Below are positions 34,648 through 45,608 of a stretch of DNA of 64,000 nucleotides, piece by piece. Within the stretch, counting starts at the first letter, position 1. Every line of letters starts with the position of its first letter. This DNA is from Stagonosporopsis chrysanthemi (lineage: Eukaryota > Ascomycota > Dothideomycetes > Pleosporales > Didymellaceae): positions 124,001 through 188,000 of the forward strand of contig JAFISE010000001.1 of the NCBI GenBank assembly GCA_022560025.1, in the 5' to 3' direction. A model generated the notes under the pieces. That model made no database searches, was not told where the DNA came from, and was given only the letters and a program-made list of their open reading frames with translations. The translations under genes were made by a program, and so were the position numbers.

Positions 34648-36441
34648 CTACAGCTTCGAGCCGGTCTTCTTCTCCAGTAATCCGGTGATCTTGTTCACCC
34701 ACATCTCTGCCGCCTCGGGGTCAATGGCATTTATATCGCAGCTCACACCAAATTCAATGCGCCCCTGCACATCAGTCAAACTCCCTACCAAAAATTCGCC
34801 ATTTCGTGCTCTTACACCCATCCTCACTCCTCTGTAATCTGCCACCAGATCTTTGCTTTTATCATTCAAATCATGTTCGCCAAGCCTGAAATACCCGTTC
34901 AAACTTCCCATACTACTGACTCCACACGTTGCGCCAAAAGTACTGTTCGCCTTCAGCTCACCTTGCGGATTGCCGAAGCTAAGCTGTTTATGTTTGGGCA
35001 ACTTAGACTCAACACGCTCGATCTGCATCAGGTACCCGGTCGCCAGCAGACGGCCCGGCGAGTGCTTATCCAGCCCAGCGCTAATCGCGCCATTCGCTGT
35101 AGTCTTGAGTCGCTTCTGATACATCTTCAACTCGCGGTTCGCTGTCCTGGCAGTAAGTTTGAAACGCTTCTCAACGGGCAAATCGGGGGACAGGAATGGC
35201 ATCACAATGCCGTCGCTAAAGGCGAGCATGCACGAGTCTGAGGGCGGCGGGTTGGTGAAGAACGCCCGTGGATTCAGTGGGAACGAGGCAGTCATGGCGG
35301 AAGTCTCAGACACGGCGAGTGACGGGTACCGCGACGCGTGCATGTCCATCATCGCCAGCCCCGCCAGCGCAAAACAACCTGCCCCGATACTCAGCTTTGC
35401 ACTGCGGCACAGGCTGATCAGTCGTGCGGACGCTGCCGGCGACAGCGTGGCGCGAACGTGCCCCGTCGAGATGGGCGGCATGTTCGCGCCCTCGTAGGAG
35501 AAGAGCTTCGCGTACTTTCTCTCCATCGGCAGGGGCTTCTCGAGTACTTTCGCCCGGCACAAAGGGTTGGGGAACGTTGGCGGCCCCGAATGCTTCACGT
35601 GTCGCAGCACGCGTAGGATCGCCCAGATCCACCGCCGTCGTGCCCTATTGCCCACGATCCGCGGGTACAAGTCCTCCTGCGCAGGCGGCAGTCTGGCTTC
35701 CACCACATGCAGCTGCAGCGAGGCCGTGATGTCGCTCTTGATGTCCAGCATGGGCAAGTTCAGCAGCCGGATGAAGTCTGCAAGCCAGCCGTGCGCACTC
35801 AACCCATCGGAGATCTGATGCGCCATGATCATCAGAAACGAGACCTCTTTCGTCCCGTCCGGCTGCGCAACGGCCGGCAGCACGTGCAGCTTCGACATGC
35901 ACACCTCCGGGTCCACGATGCGCGCCACGTTCAGCGCGTGCTCGTGCACATCACTCGCATCCAGCTCCCCCGCCCCGTACGCGTCCTCGGCCCACACAAT
36001 CCCCGCCTCCGCGCCCTCGACCGCCTCCTCCAGCGTCGCAGGCACATCGACGCCGAAACACCGCACCCCGCGCGCCGCGTCGTCGAACCGCCGGCTCAGC
36101 AGCAGCACGTGCCGCAGCCGCAGCGCCGCCCAGGCGAGTGCTATTCTGCGGCGGATTTGCCGGGGCTCCAGCGGAGAGGAGGGGGACGGCGTCGAGAGCG
36201 CGAGAGTGAGCGTGGCGGTCATGTCTGCGCGGCCGCCGAAGTAGGCGCCGTCGGCGTCGAAGCTCCATTCTACGAGGCCGAGGGGGCGGGAGAAGGTCGT
36301 CGTGGAGCTCTTACTGCCATTACCGCCATTACTTGGGGAGGAGGTGGCGGAGGTCGATGACGTCCAGGCGTGGTAGTCTGTTGCGTAGCGGTCTAGCCAG
36401 TGGGGTTCCCTTTTCTGTTTCTGGGGCGCAGCAGTGGTCAT
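34648..36441 (-). CDS. Condensation/CoA-dependent acyltransferase-like protein
   Basis: Single exon, 597 aa from the ATG at 36441; the same frame reaches an earlier ATG at 36678, which would add 79 residues of low conservation character. The fold is the CoA-dependent (BAHD/condensation/chloramphenicol acetyltransferase-like) superfamily. The catalytic HxxxD motif appears as IMAHQISDGLSAHGW (about residues 200-214), and NG-TS/AS-type segments (GHVRATLSPAASARLISLCRSAKLSIGAGCFALAGLAM) follow. A DFGWG-like structural motif is not obvious. Fungal relatives are mostly annotated as alcohol acetyltransferase-like; substrate unknown. It lies tail to tail with ATP4 (172 bp) and has no obvious pathway partner nearby. 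Confidence 0.75.
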   Translation of the reverse strand: MTTAAPQKQKREPHWLDRYATDYHAWTSSTSATSSPSNGGNGSKSSTTTFSRPLGLVEWSFDADGAYFGGRADMTATLTLALSTPSPSSPLEPRQIRRRIALAWAALRLRHVLLLSRRFDDAARGVRCFGVDVPATLEEAVEGAEAGIVWAEDAYGAGELDASDVHEHALNVARIVDPEVCMSKLHVLPAVAQPDGTKEVSFLMIMAHQISDGLSAHGWLADFIRLLNLPMLDIKSDITASLQLHVVEARLPPAQEDLYPRIVGNRARRRWIWAILRVLRHVKHSGPPTFPNPLCRAKVLEKPLPMERKYAKLFSYEGANMPPISTGHVRATLSPAASARLISLCRSAKLSIGAGCFALAGLAMMDMHASRYPSLAVSETSAMTASFPLNPRAFFTNPPPSDSCMLAFSDGIVMPFLSPDLPVEKRFKLTARTANRELKMYQKRLKTTANGAISAGLDKHSPGRLLATGYLMQIERVESKLPKHKQLSFGNPQGELKANSTFGATCGVSSMGSLNGYFRLGEHDLNDKSKDLVADYRGVRMGVRARNGEFLVGSLTDVQGRIEFGVSCDINAIDPEAAEMWVNKITGLLEKKTGSKL

Positions 36442-36887
36442 GTCGGGCAGCTTTTTGTCTTCTCTGGTGGGCGGACCAATTTGTTGCTCCTTCTCTTTCT
36501 GGCTTGATGTGGCTCGAATCTCCTGGGCCTGGGGTAGTGGAGTAGCATTTATCGCAAGTTCCCGGTGCTGACAGATGAATCCTTGCATTCGGCGGGCGCT
36601 AGTGGGCCGTTCCTCGGGGCGTAGAACCGCATGCATGAATTGAACGTGGCCTGAGGCTTTGTTGCTATTGCACATCATCCTGGACTTTCGAGCTTGGAGT
36701 TGTGGTCAGATTGGGTTGTATTGGTATTATTGATGGGTATATGCAGAGCCAAACAAACGCCCCTGCCCTGGTCTACATGTATGCGCTGCTGAAACAGTAT
36801 ATTGATAGCCTGTACAGCACTTCACGATCACCTGAAACTCTGACGCGGGTCGAACGACAGAAACGAGCTCAAATCTTGCGGCGACTT
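36442..36887. other. Intergenic between acyltransferase start and TFIIF-beta 3' end
   Basis: 446 bp. The part up to 36678 is an in-frame possible N-terminal extension of the acyltransferase; the rest holds nothing that I can identify. Confidence 0.5.
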
Positions 36888-37904
36888 CTAAAGCGCGTCC
36901 TCCATCTCTTCGTCTTCCGAGTCGTCCCCTCCCACATCTGGTGCCAGCGCTGACTGCTGGTTGCTGAGCGTCCTGCCAACGTTGAAGTGCTGCTGCCGCT
37001 GCCAGTGGCTGGCAAAAGAACCCGACTTGACCAGATGAGCTAGCTCTGGAAGGACCTCCTTCAAGAACTGCTCTGGCTGCTTTGTGCGTGCCTTGAGCGC
37101 CTTCATCGACCAGTACTCGTACTCGTCGAACAGGCTGTGGAGCATATCCAGTAACTCGCGGTGAGATATACGAGCAGCCTTGAACTGGGACTTTTGCTTT
37201 GTTGTCGGCTTGATGAATGAGCTGAATTTGCTCTGAACGTTGTTGTAGTTGACAACGCCGGGATCCTTGATTATGACAGTCTCCATGTGCGATCCTTGGA
37301 TGGCGTGCTGAAGGCGCTGCGCCTCGAAATCCTTGTACTCCTTGGTCGGCAACGGGTTCGCCTGGTACTGGCGAGTTGCATGACCGATAAGAGCAGTCTG
37401 CTTTGGAATAGCCTTCCTGTACTTGCCGCGCTTCTGGATGCGCGCCTTGGGATCATGCGTGTTGTAGCTCCCTGGACCGCCTCGATATCCCTGGCCAAAT
37501 CCACTGGGTTTAAAGCCAGGCAGATCCTTCTCAGTGAAGACGTACGTATTCCCCAATACAGTGTCGGTGGCCTGCTGTGGCTGCAACTCAAAGGCGGTAG
37601 GTAGTTTTGACTTGGCGCGCCACTGCTCGTTGAAGAAGAGTCGCATCGGCCGGCTCTTATCGATACCGGACGTTGTATTGAATGCCAGCACCTCTCCAAT
37701 TTGTATCTGGTCGTTATCATTGCCTTCAGCAAGATCCTCCCACTTGGACACAGCGTCGTACAGCCACCTCTCGATACGCGTTAACCATACGTCACTCTTG
37801 GAGTCCGGCTGTGGCATCGTCATTTCCCCGGTATCCTCGAAGAACTCATCGTCCATGTACTGAACTGGCTTCCCCTGGTCTGGATCTTGTTTTATCCCGT
37901 TCAT
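36888..37904 (-). CDS. TFG2: Transcription initiation factor IIF subunit beta (RAP30/Tfg2)
   Basis: Small subunit of general factor TFIIF, which escorts RNA polymerase II to the promoter. Single exon, 338 aa from the ATG at 37904. The N-terminal dimerisation domain includes VWLTRIERWLYDAVSKWEDLAE and IGEVLAFNTT; NTYVFTEKDLPGFK follows. The linker with KYRKAIPKQTALIGHATRQ is diagnostic for Tfg2. The C-terminal winged helix reads RISHRELLDMLHSLFDEYEYWSMKALKARTKQPEQFLKEVLPELAHL. It ends in an acidic tail (GGDDSEDEEMEDAL). Although the frame is open upstream, MNGIKQDPDQ is the sensible start. Divergent from CSN4 with 443 bp between start codons. Confidence 0.93.
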   Translation of the reverse strand: MNGIKQDPDQGKPVQYMDDEFFEDTGEMTMPQPDSKSDVWLTRIERWLYDAVSKWEDLAEGNDNDQIQIGEVLAFNTTSGIDKSRPMRLFFNEQWRAKSKLPTAFELQPQQATDTVLGNTYVFTEKDLPGFKPSGFGQGYRGGPGSYNTHDPKARIQKRGKYRKAIPKQTALIGHATRQYQANPLPTKEYKDFEAQRLQHAIQGSHMETVIIKDPGVVNYNNVQSKFSSFIKPTTKQKSQFKAARISHRELLDMLHSLFDEYEYWSMKALKARTKQPEQFLKEVLPELAHLVKSGSFASHWQRQQHFNVGRTLSNQQSALAPDVGGDDSEDEEMEDAL

Positions 37905-38347
37905 CTTTGTGACAAAAGAGTGTGAGGTCGGTGTCCGGCTGGCGCCTGCTGCGCGGCTGTGTAATGGCGTTGGGCCGGTCGGCAGCAGCGCGTCTGGCGT
38001 GGCACGAAGCTTCCTGGGAGCGTGTGTGAGCGAGCGGAGGAGCAGATAGAGCTCAAACGTGGCGCAGTTGAGAGAGGATGTGAGTGAGACAATGAATAAA
38101 GAGAGGACATGAGAGCCGCACTGACGGTTCGCTGCACTAGTGCGACTGCCTTGCCAAGCCGTCATAGCTCCCGCCCCTCCCCCACACGAATGTTGCCTTG
38201 CTTTCACTGTTGCTCTTTCTGACCTTTTTACATTGGACTCAGCTTCAGACTTGCTTCAGCTAGTTGTTGGTGATTCCAGATCCCAACCCGAGCTCATCTT
38301 CCCCGCCGAACGTCGACCGTCAGAGCTGTTTGCTCACCCCCGCGGAC
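37905..38347. promoter_or_regulatory. Divergent promoter TFIIF-beta / CSN4
   Basis: 443 bp between the two start codons. T-rich/CT-rich leader sequence (tgctttcactgttgctctttctgacc, about 38198-38223) precedes CSN4. No other gene fits. Confidence 0.55.
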
Positions 38348-39601
38348 ATGGCCTCTCCAACAGTTGCCTCCGCGCTCCAAGACGTCCAGTCCGCCCCGAC
38401 CGGCAGCAAGCCTTCGCTGTACACCGCCATCCTCCAACAGATCACAACCTCCACAGACAATCTCACTGAGGATTTCAACGCATATGCAAGGACTCTCCTC
38501 GACGACTCAATCGGGATAGTCCAACTCCGACCGCTCCTCGCCGCCTTTGCAGACGCCTTCCGCAATGTGAAGGACCCGGATGTCAAGATTGAGGTCGGGG
38601 AGAAGGTTGTTGCTCTGCTGCAATCCAAGGGAGCTGGTCAATATGAGGAGCAGGACACTTCCATCAAGGAGGCTTTAGCTGATGCATATGAAGCGATCGA
38701 CGACTACCGGAAGTCAGCGCAGATACTGGCGTCGATCAACTTGGAGTCTACACAGAAGTCAATCACAGCAGATGAGAAGGCAAGAGTGTGGATTCGCATT
38801 GTGCGGTGCTACCTGGAAGAGGATGACCCAACAAGCGCCTTCTCGCACTTGAACAAGGTCAAGAACATCATCTTCAATGTCAGTGACAAAGAGACGCGAA
38901 TGCACTTCCAGCTCAGTCAAGCTCGCATCTACGACGCCCAGCGCTCTTTCCTCGACGCAGCAGCCGCATACTATGCAATGAGTCAGGAGTCTCTAGTAGA
39001 TGAAGAGGATCGTGTGACGGCGTTGGGAGCTGCCATCATTTGCACAGTCCTGGCACCAGCCGGTCCACAACGAGGAAAGATGTTGGCTAGGCTATACAAG
39101 GACGAAAGGGCCAGCTCGCTCGACGATTACCCTATTCTCGAAAAGATCTTCCTCGACCGTCTTCTCTCACCCGCAGAGATCAAGACCTTCGCTACCAAAT
39201 TGCAACCACACCAGCTCGCAAAAACTGCAGATGGATCGACTGTCCTTGACAAGGCTGTTCTTGAGCACAATCTGCTGGGTGCATCGAAGCTGTACAACAA
39301 CATAGGGTTTGACCAGTTGGGAGAGCTGCTGGGTATTGATGCCGAGAAAGCAGAGGACAACGCAGCCAAGATGTTGGAGCAGGGTCGTCTCTCTGGTCAT
39401 ATCGATCAGATCGATCGACTGATCTTCTTTGAGGGTGAGGCGAGCGGCGAGCGCAAGACAGGGCATGCAGAGCGTGTGGTGGGCAAGGAGCTGAGGAAAT
39501 GGGATACGAACGTGATGGGTCTTGCTGAGGAGGTGGAGAAAGTGACGACCATGATCCAGAACCAATATCCCGAGTTCTATGCGTCACAAGCTGTAGCTTG
39601 A
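38348..39601 (+). CDS. CSN4: COP9 signalosome complex subunit 4
   Basis: PCI-domain subunit of the COP9 signalosome, the NEDD8 isopeptidase complex that controls cullin-RING ligases. Single exon, 417 aa. Helical repeats fill the N-terminal half (LADAYEAIDDYRKSAQILASINLE, ARVWIRIVRCYLEEDDPTSAFSHLNKVKNIIF, QARIYDAQRSFLDAAAAYYAMS). The family marker LGAAIICTVLAPAGPQRGKMLARLYKDERA is exact in style. The PCI winged helix follows (LEHNLLGASKLYNNIGFDQLGELLGIDAEKAEDNAAKMLEQGRLSGHIDQ). The C-terminal helix EEVEKVTTMIQNQYPEF closes the protein. Length agrees with fungal CSN4 (about 410 aa). Confidence 0.95.
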   Translation: MASPTVASALQDVQSAPTGSKPSLYTAILQQITTSTDNLTEDFNAYARTLLDDSIGIVQLRPLLAAFADAFRNVKDPDVKIEVGEKVVALLQSKGAGQYEEQDTSIKEALADAYEAIDDYRKSAQILASINLESTQKSITADEKARVWIRIVRCYLEEDDPTSAFSHLNKVKNIIFNVSDKETRMHFQLSQARIYDAQRSFLDAAAAYYAMSQESLVDEEDRVTALGAAIICTVLAPAGPQRGKMLARLYKDERASSLDDYPILEKIFLDRLLSPAEIKTFATKLQPHQLAKTADGSTVLDKAVLEHNLLGASKLYNNIGFDQLGELLGIDAEKAEDNAAKMLEQGRLSGHIDQIDRLIFFEGEASGERKTGHAERVVGKELRKWDTNVMGLAEEVEKVTTMIQNQYPEFYASQAVA

Positions 39602-39951
39602 GCTAGACAGGAGTACCAGCAAGCAAGAACAACCAGCAGAGCCCCGACGTGCCAACAGATATGAAATCAGGGGATGGTCGAGAGGTGGTGGATCAATGAG
39701 GATAATAGCAGCAACAAACCGCTGCCACCTCTAAGCTCTCATGGAGCAAGTGAACGATCACGCAAATAGCAGAGCTCTGACTTCACGAACACTCTCCCTG
39801 GGGCATGGAATGAATGAGAAGTGAGCAGCTCCCAAATATTACCGAGCTCGAAGAGGTGTGCGGATATCATTTGCGCTGTGCAGTCTAATTGTACTCAAAG
39901 CTTGGAACGAAAACGCCAACCGAACGAAGCAGCTCTCAAGCTATACATCTA
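39602..39951. other. Convergent 3' flank, no gene
   Basis: 350 bp between the stop codons of CSN4 and the Zn2Cys6 regulator; both 3' UTRs. Nothing else seen. Confidence 0.5.
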
Positions 39952-42814
39952 CTACAACCCTACATCATTAAAATCCGGCATTTGCAGATCATTACCCATG
40001 TCCATATAATTGTTCAGATACCGCGACCCCGCAAACCAATCCTGGATAGAATTTTGACGTGCACCCACGGTTTCATAGCTTACACCCGACCCGTCATATC
40101 CCATCACATCGCCCACCCCCATAGGCGGCGCATAGAAGCCCTGTCCCTGAGCCGGCAGGCCTGAAGCGTACTCAGCTGTCGACCACGTAGGATTGGGCAC
40201 GAAGCCGAGAGCGCTCAGGTGCGGACCGAACTGTGCAACGGTACTGAGGTCGATTGGAGACCCAGCAAGTGCTAGATTGGTGTGAGCGTGTTCTGAGCCA
40301 GAGAACGCTGGCATTTGGACCGCGGCGTTGCGTTCTTGTTGTTTTGCTTGCATGTAGAAATCGGCGACCTTCAGGAAGAGGAGACACATCTTGTACAGCT
40401 TTTCTGCACCCTCGGTGACTGTGCGGCAGGACTCCAGGCTGGCGACGAAGTCGGTGAGGGATTTGAGGTCGGTGGGGTCGGCTTGTTGAATTGCGTTGCT
40501 GAACAAGACCACGAATCTGGGGAGGGGAGGTTAGTGTGTTAGATGTAGTTCACGGGAGGTTGGCTTACGGGGTGAGTGGAGCCTATCTTGACGTTAACTG
40601 ATTGATCTTGTCTGAGTATGTTGTTGACGATACTACACATACCTGGAGAATTGTCCAGTGGACATAACCTGCCCATAACTCTTTATTTTCTTCGGTGTTG
40701 AATTGAGCGTTACTTCGCATGTGTGCCAAAAGCGCAGCTCGAGAATACCCAAGGCATGCCTGATTGAAAGTGCTGTTGTCAGGGCTTCTTGCTCGTTGGA
40801 TCAGGGCGCACGTCGAATAGTGTATGACAACGTCAGCGTGGAAGAAGGCGTCCTCTAAGCGATCAAATGAGCCTACCACACATCAGTTCAATTATTTCAT
40901 TGCAGACCATATCGACTTACTCTGCATGTACGTGTCCGGTTCCAGAGCAGCCTGGTTTCTTTCATACAGAAGCCGTTTACGCTTCGATGGCGCCTCGGTT
41001 TCGTTCGGGCTCGAAGGGTTCGTAGAGCCCATTAAGTTTTCAGAGCCTCGCTCACTCCAAGCTTGGTTCATCGCCCTGATAAGAGCGGCAGCAATTCGAG
41101 ATCGCTCTTTGAACGGCTTGCGAAACGCAGCTGGACTGAAGAGTCTTTCATAGATCTGCCCTGAGACCTTGGCCACCTTGACCCAATAAGGTAACATGGC
41201 GTTTCCTTCGAAGCCATTGGGCGATGCCTCTCTCATAGCGAGAAGAGGTAACGATACGTCCCAGTCCTGGATTCGACTTGCGCGGCCCAAGCGCAAGGAA
41301 AGCTGCTTTTCAAACATGCAGATCGTCCAGAAGATATACATCTTTGACCTTTGTTCCTGTCTGGTGTCGTGCTTCATCGTTTCGAAGCGGTGGTAACCTA
41401 GGTTGTGGCTCAACTCGGCGGCGTTGGAAACCAGTATCCAGGCAAGAGAGGGTCTGCTCATCTCAATTGCGCAGGCTGTACCCAAACTCAAAGCGACAAT
41501 ATTCTCATAGTTAGCTGGAAGGAACATGTCGAGTTGGCTAATGGCGATCTCCAGATGCGTTTTAGCTGTGTTTGTACTACGTTAGCTGGAGCCAAAGTCC
41601 ATGGAACTTCGCGCAGCCTACCCAAGGAAGCATGCCTAAAAGTCGTGAGTTGACGTTTGGGAAAGCACAGGGGATTGTACGTACCCTTTTAAGGTCTCCT
41701 TGTCAGTACCCTCCCATGGCGCCATCGAAAACTCCGTGAAAATATTGAAAAGCACACCGTAGGCCAGGAGACGACGCGAAGTACCGCATGTGTTCGGATG
41801 AAAATAAGCGTCTTCCATAATCTCGTATAGGTCCTCCAGCTTCAGCATAGAGAATACATTGGCGAATATCATGGTCGGGTGTTCTGAAACGTCGTTAGTG
41901 ACTCCAAGAGCATTCTGGAGAGGATGAGCAACTCATGGCTTTGTTCAAAGCAAATTGCACAACCTCCCAAGGTGGCCGGGCTATCGTAGCACTGTCAATA
42001 TTCGCAAGGGAACGGTCGATCAAGGGCTGGTTGAATGAACTTGTAGGAGCTGCGTCATGGTGGTGCCGCGTGACCAACTCTTCGAGCCCTGCCAATGCGG
42101 CCCTGACCTCTGCATTTTGGACCACTGAGGGCGTCTTCCCAACAGCCTGAACAAGCAGATCTCGGACATAGTCCGACTGCGTGTTGTTTCCAGTTTCGCC
42201 CTCGAAGAGCGCAGGTGTCTTTACGTCCGAATCGGGAACCACAACTCTATCAGAATGTCGGCTTAGCGGCGTCCTAATCTGGCTGGCCCACTCTCCGGAA
42301 GCTGCAGGACTTTGATTACTCTCCAATTTAGAGGCAATACTTGCAAGAGCGTTCTCGATATTGGTAAGACGATTATCGAGGCCGTCTAGCTTCTTCTCGC
42401 TACGCGTGTTAGCTGCCCGCCCTACATTGGTGTAAAAGACGTACTATTCTTGAGATATATGAATCCGATGCCGGTGCTTTTTTTCTGCGGGAGGGGTGAT
42501 TTTGCAGACTTGGGTCGTTAGTCACCATATCATACCGGAGGATGCGCAATGAGTCTTAACATTCAGGAAGCTTGGCCAGCAATACGGTATGTACAGCTTA
42601 CCGCGAAGACCAAGTGGGGGCTAGCACTTCTACTTACTGGAATTTCCTGCTCTACAGTGCGAGCATGGCACCTTCCTATCGCATCGGATTTTTCTTGCTC
42701 TGCACGAGTCACACTTCCGGCGAACCGTTAGGGCGGATACATCATGGAGACAGTTGATCGTACCGCACGTTTGCCGACGGTCCTCTCGGGCGACTCATCA
42801 ACTTCTTCTTCCAT
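39952..42814 (-). CDS. Zn2Cys6 fungal-specific transcription factor, ten exons
   Basis: Nuclear binuclear-zinc-cluster regulator, 779 aa. Exons (minus): 42814-42764, 42713-42638, 42508-42445, 42399-41933, 41883-41681, 41635-41622, 41576-40921, 40872-40643, 40582-40569, 40516-39952 (2340 nt, all phases agree). The joins give KRACDSCRARKIRC-DRKVPCSHCRAGNSIC (residues 15-43), a complete Cys6 cluster, then a linker and a coiled coil (EKKLDGLDNRLTNIENALASIASKL). The middle homology region holds FLPANYENIVALSLGTACAIEMSRPSLAWILVSNAAELSHNLGYHR and YIFWTICMFEKQLSLRLGRASRIQDWDVSLP. The end contains LQ-APLTP-FVVLFSNAIQ. Exons 6 and 9 are both 14 nt. The exon 4 donor (gttgct) is unusual, so that junction is least certain. 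Targets unknown; the gene borders the AT-rich island but points away from it. Confidence 0.87.
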
Positions 42815-43244
42815 ATCCGCCGTGGTAGAGGGTCAGTAGGAACCTTAAGGCACACTGTCGACACTTGTACGTTCAGACCAACGGGCAAATTCGAAACACG
42901 GGGGTCGAAACTGATGATCTCATCAACCCTAGTCGGCCAAATAGCCCTCCGATTGGTCTAGTGCCTGATTAGTGGAGACAATCTGAGGAACTCTGGTTCG
43001 CACAATTGAGCAGCGCATAGCTGATTTTGCAATATCAGTTCATTATCATTCCGATAGATAACAATTATTTAGATCTGGCTGCTCAGGAAAAGCAGGATTT
43101 GTACGAGCCCTCAAACACGCACCCTTCTTATTGGGCTTTGCCCGCGCGAACTTTAATCGATACTGAGACGACCAGACGATAGCGGTCGAACAGAGCCCAA
43201 GGTTTGTGCTGACCATTACGCTCTAAATGGCTAGAAACAATTTC

Positions 43245-43732
43245 GGGCCTGTTCAGTTTGGATAGTTTCATCCATTTTCCTAGAAGTCCTGCCAAAGAAT
43301 CGGACGATTTTTGAGCTGAAATAATGAAAACCACGTCGTGTTCAGTTTCGTTACCATATCCGATTCAGGAGAGTCAAAGCCATTCACTAACGAATAAGCT
43401 TTAGAGGTCCTGCAGCTGTCCTGATCAAGTATAGTAAGCTGGTCGTCCGTTTTTCTCTCATACAAATCGTCCAATTTTGGAATTAAATTACCCATTCTTT
43501 GTGCACGTAACCCTTTAAAGCCCGTCAGAACTGTAAAAGGCAATAAGCTAACTGTGCATTAGATCGCTGGCGATTTACTACTGCAAATAATGTAACGAAA
43601 CTGAACACCCTCACCAAATTCATTATTTGCTGCCACAGCTATTGCCAAGCCACCAAACGTCCGATTTCTACACCGCCAACGCTTCTCCAACCTTTCAGAA
43701 AAACTGACAAATTATCCAAACTGAACAGGCCC
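43245..43732. mobile_element. MITE-like element with perfect 20-bp terminal inverted repeats
   Basis: Left end gggcctgttcagtttggata (43245-43264) is exactly the reverse complement of the right end at 43713-43732, giving a 488-bp unit. Starting GGGCCTGTTC, the ends resemble PIF/Harbinger-type MITE termini. No clear target-site duplication is visible (flanks ttc and tca). Two weak minus-strand frames inside have no transposase motif. A second inverted-repeat pair is nested inside. Confidence 0.72.
43338..43608. mobile_element. Nested inner element with perfect 17-bp inverted repeats
   Basis: gtgttcagtttcgttac at 43338-43354 recurs as its reverse complement at 43592-43608 (271 bp). The core GTTCAGTTT is shared with the outer element's ends, so the inner unit may be a related element inserted into the outer one, or subterminal repeats of one element. 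Confidence 0.65.
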
Positions 43733-45488
43733 TCAGGCTGGGTTCGAGCAGACCGTCACCCCCTGTCATGCTGCACCTGATTACTATTCCACGAAATTAG
43801 TCCTGGAAAAGCGGAAGGTGGATTAGTAGTTTGCTTAAATCCGTAGGTTAACCACTTCGATGAACCACGATAAGACCTACCACCATGTAACGAATGCCTC
43901 CGCAGTCTTTCGTCGCTGTAGTTAGAATCTATAGCGATCGATGCCATACGATACTGTGGAAGACTTGTGCTGATCCTACTCAGTCGAATTACTGAATACC
44001 CGTATTTCTGGCAATGCGCAACCTACCCAGATGCATCATGCCAATAGCCAGCTGCCTCAAGCTCAGGCACGTTGCCTGCCATCGAAGCTGCCATTACAGT
44101 GCCTGTGTCACGTCCTTGGAGGTCCTGAAGTAGAAGTGAAGATGGTCCTGGGATCCCACTTCAAAGAACAAAACCTTTGCATTCGAATTTAACCATAATT
44201 ACGACCGACAACATCGTTTCCCTGTCAACTTCCCGAAGCATATCATGTTCGAGAATTCTGCCTTAGCATGCCTTTCTTGGCTATCTCTCACACCGATTGA
44301 ATCTTTCAGGACGCATCTACAAAGAAGGCTCTGGCGAGTAACATTACTCCCTTGCATGTCAAAAAGATAAGGTTTCCAGCTTTCTATGTGATAGCGGATT
44401 TATTTTCTTCCAAAGGGTGGCCTCTTGGTTGGCGAGATGAAAAGGAGAAGCCGTTCGTGCGAGCCACCATCGAAAATTGCTCAGAAAATGGAAGCGACAA
44501 TGGAGAACTACTCACACTAAACAGGTAGGAAGCGACAAAAGATCGGTGCCGCATATTGCTGATAAGGATTACAATTGGGAGTACCACATCGATGAGACGG
44601 AGCTGAGACTGTGGTCAATGAGATGTATGCTCCTCCTTTCGGGGGTGAAGAGATGCAGAAGCGGAAGCGGAAGAAATTCTACAAGGCGTTTCCAAGGGTC
44701 AGCGAAGAGAACACGCAATTGTTCAGCTGGATTCGGTGGTTGGACAGATAGTTGAACCTTGCTGGTGTACTCATTTAGAACCATGGGACGTGCGATCCAC
44801 TTTCGTCCATTTTTCAAGCAAACTAGGATATCACAAAATCACTTGCCAGGGAAGAAAGCTACTCACGTATTTATAGTAGTGTTTATGCCACCACACAGGG
44901 GTTTTTCTGTATCAGAGTCGACGTAGTATGCAATCTTGACCTATGCGGGGGTTTGACGAAGCCTTATACAGGAAGCTCTCGGCTTGTGCACTTGGGTGTA
45001 CTGATTGAAATTCTGTCAGCGTTGTGAATTGGTCAAGTGTGCTAAACGGAGTGAGTGTAATAATTGAGTAGGCGACTGGGCCAGGAACAGTGCAACGATC
45101 TACACTGGTTTTCTTAGCGCAAGTTCATTAGCTTTCTCTTACGGATAAGAGGCCATTTGCTTATGTAACTCATCTATACAACAAAGTGTCAAATCGACTC
45201 ATATGCGCTCATTATCGCCATCTACAGAAACGTCAAATACTTCACTAACACCTCGCTGTTCAAGGGGCGATATAAGCTAAAAGGAGGTAAATAACTTGGA
45301 ATTTACTCAGAGTTGAGCGTAATAACTAGGGAGGTGTTAAAGTGTCGGACTACGTTCTAATGCGACTGCTCGATTTTTGGGTTACATATTGCAGGATCGA
45401 TCCCGATTCAAGTGATGTACTCAGACATGCACTTATCCTCTGGAATGTGTTAAATGAGGATATAGATTTTTACAATGTCAGTATTTTC

Positions 45489-45607
45489 ACATACGACCAT
45501 AGGACGTTGAAAACAAGGCTTCCCGTTCGCTCAGCCCTATTTAAGCAATGTACCGGCGGATTAGTAGTTAGGTGGGTGACCACTAGCGAATACCCGCTGT
45601 TGTATGT
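45489..45607 (+). rRNA. 5S ribosomal RNA gene (dispersed copy)
   Basis: 119 nt beginning ACATACGACCATAGGACG and ending CTGTTGTATGT. The ends pair (ACATAC with GTATGT, helix I). The internal promoter C box GGCGGATTAGTAGTTAGGTG and GGTGACCACTAGCGAAT are characteristic of ascomycete 5S RNA. Helix II arms GGACGTTG and CAATGTACC pair with the usual bulge. A pol III stop (TTTTT) starts two bases after the end. Dispersed single 5S genes are normal in filamentous ascomycetes. Several A/T substitutions relative to the consensus I remember leave open that it is a decayed copy. Confidence 0.85.
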
Positions 45608-45608
45608 C

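Noticed and set aside
43812..43832. Short match ggattagtagtt to the 5S rRNA C box
   Set aside because: Only about 12 identical bases; flanking sequence does not follow 5S. Chance or a tiny fragment.
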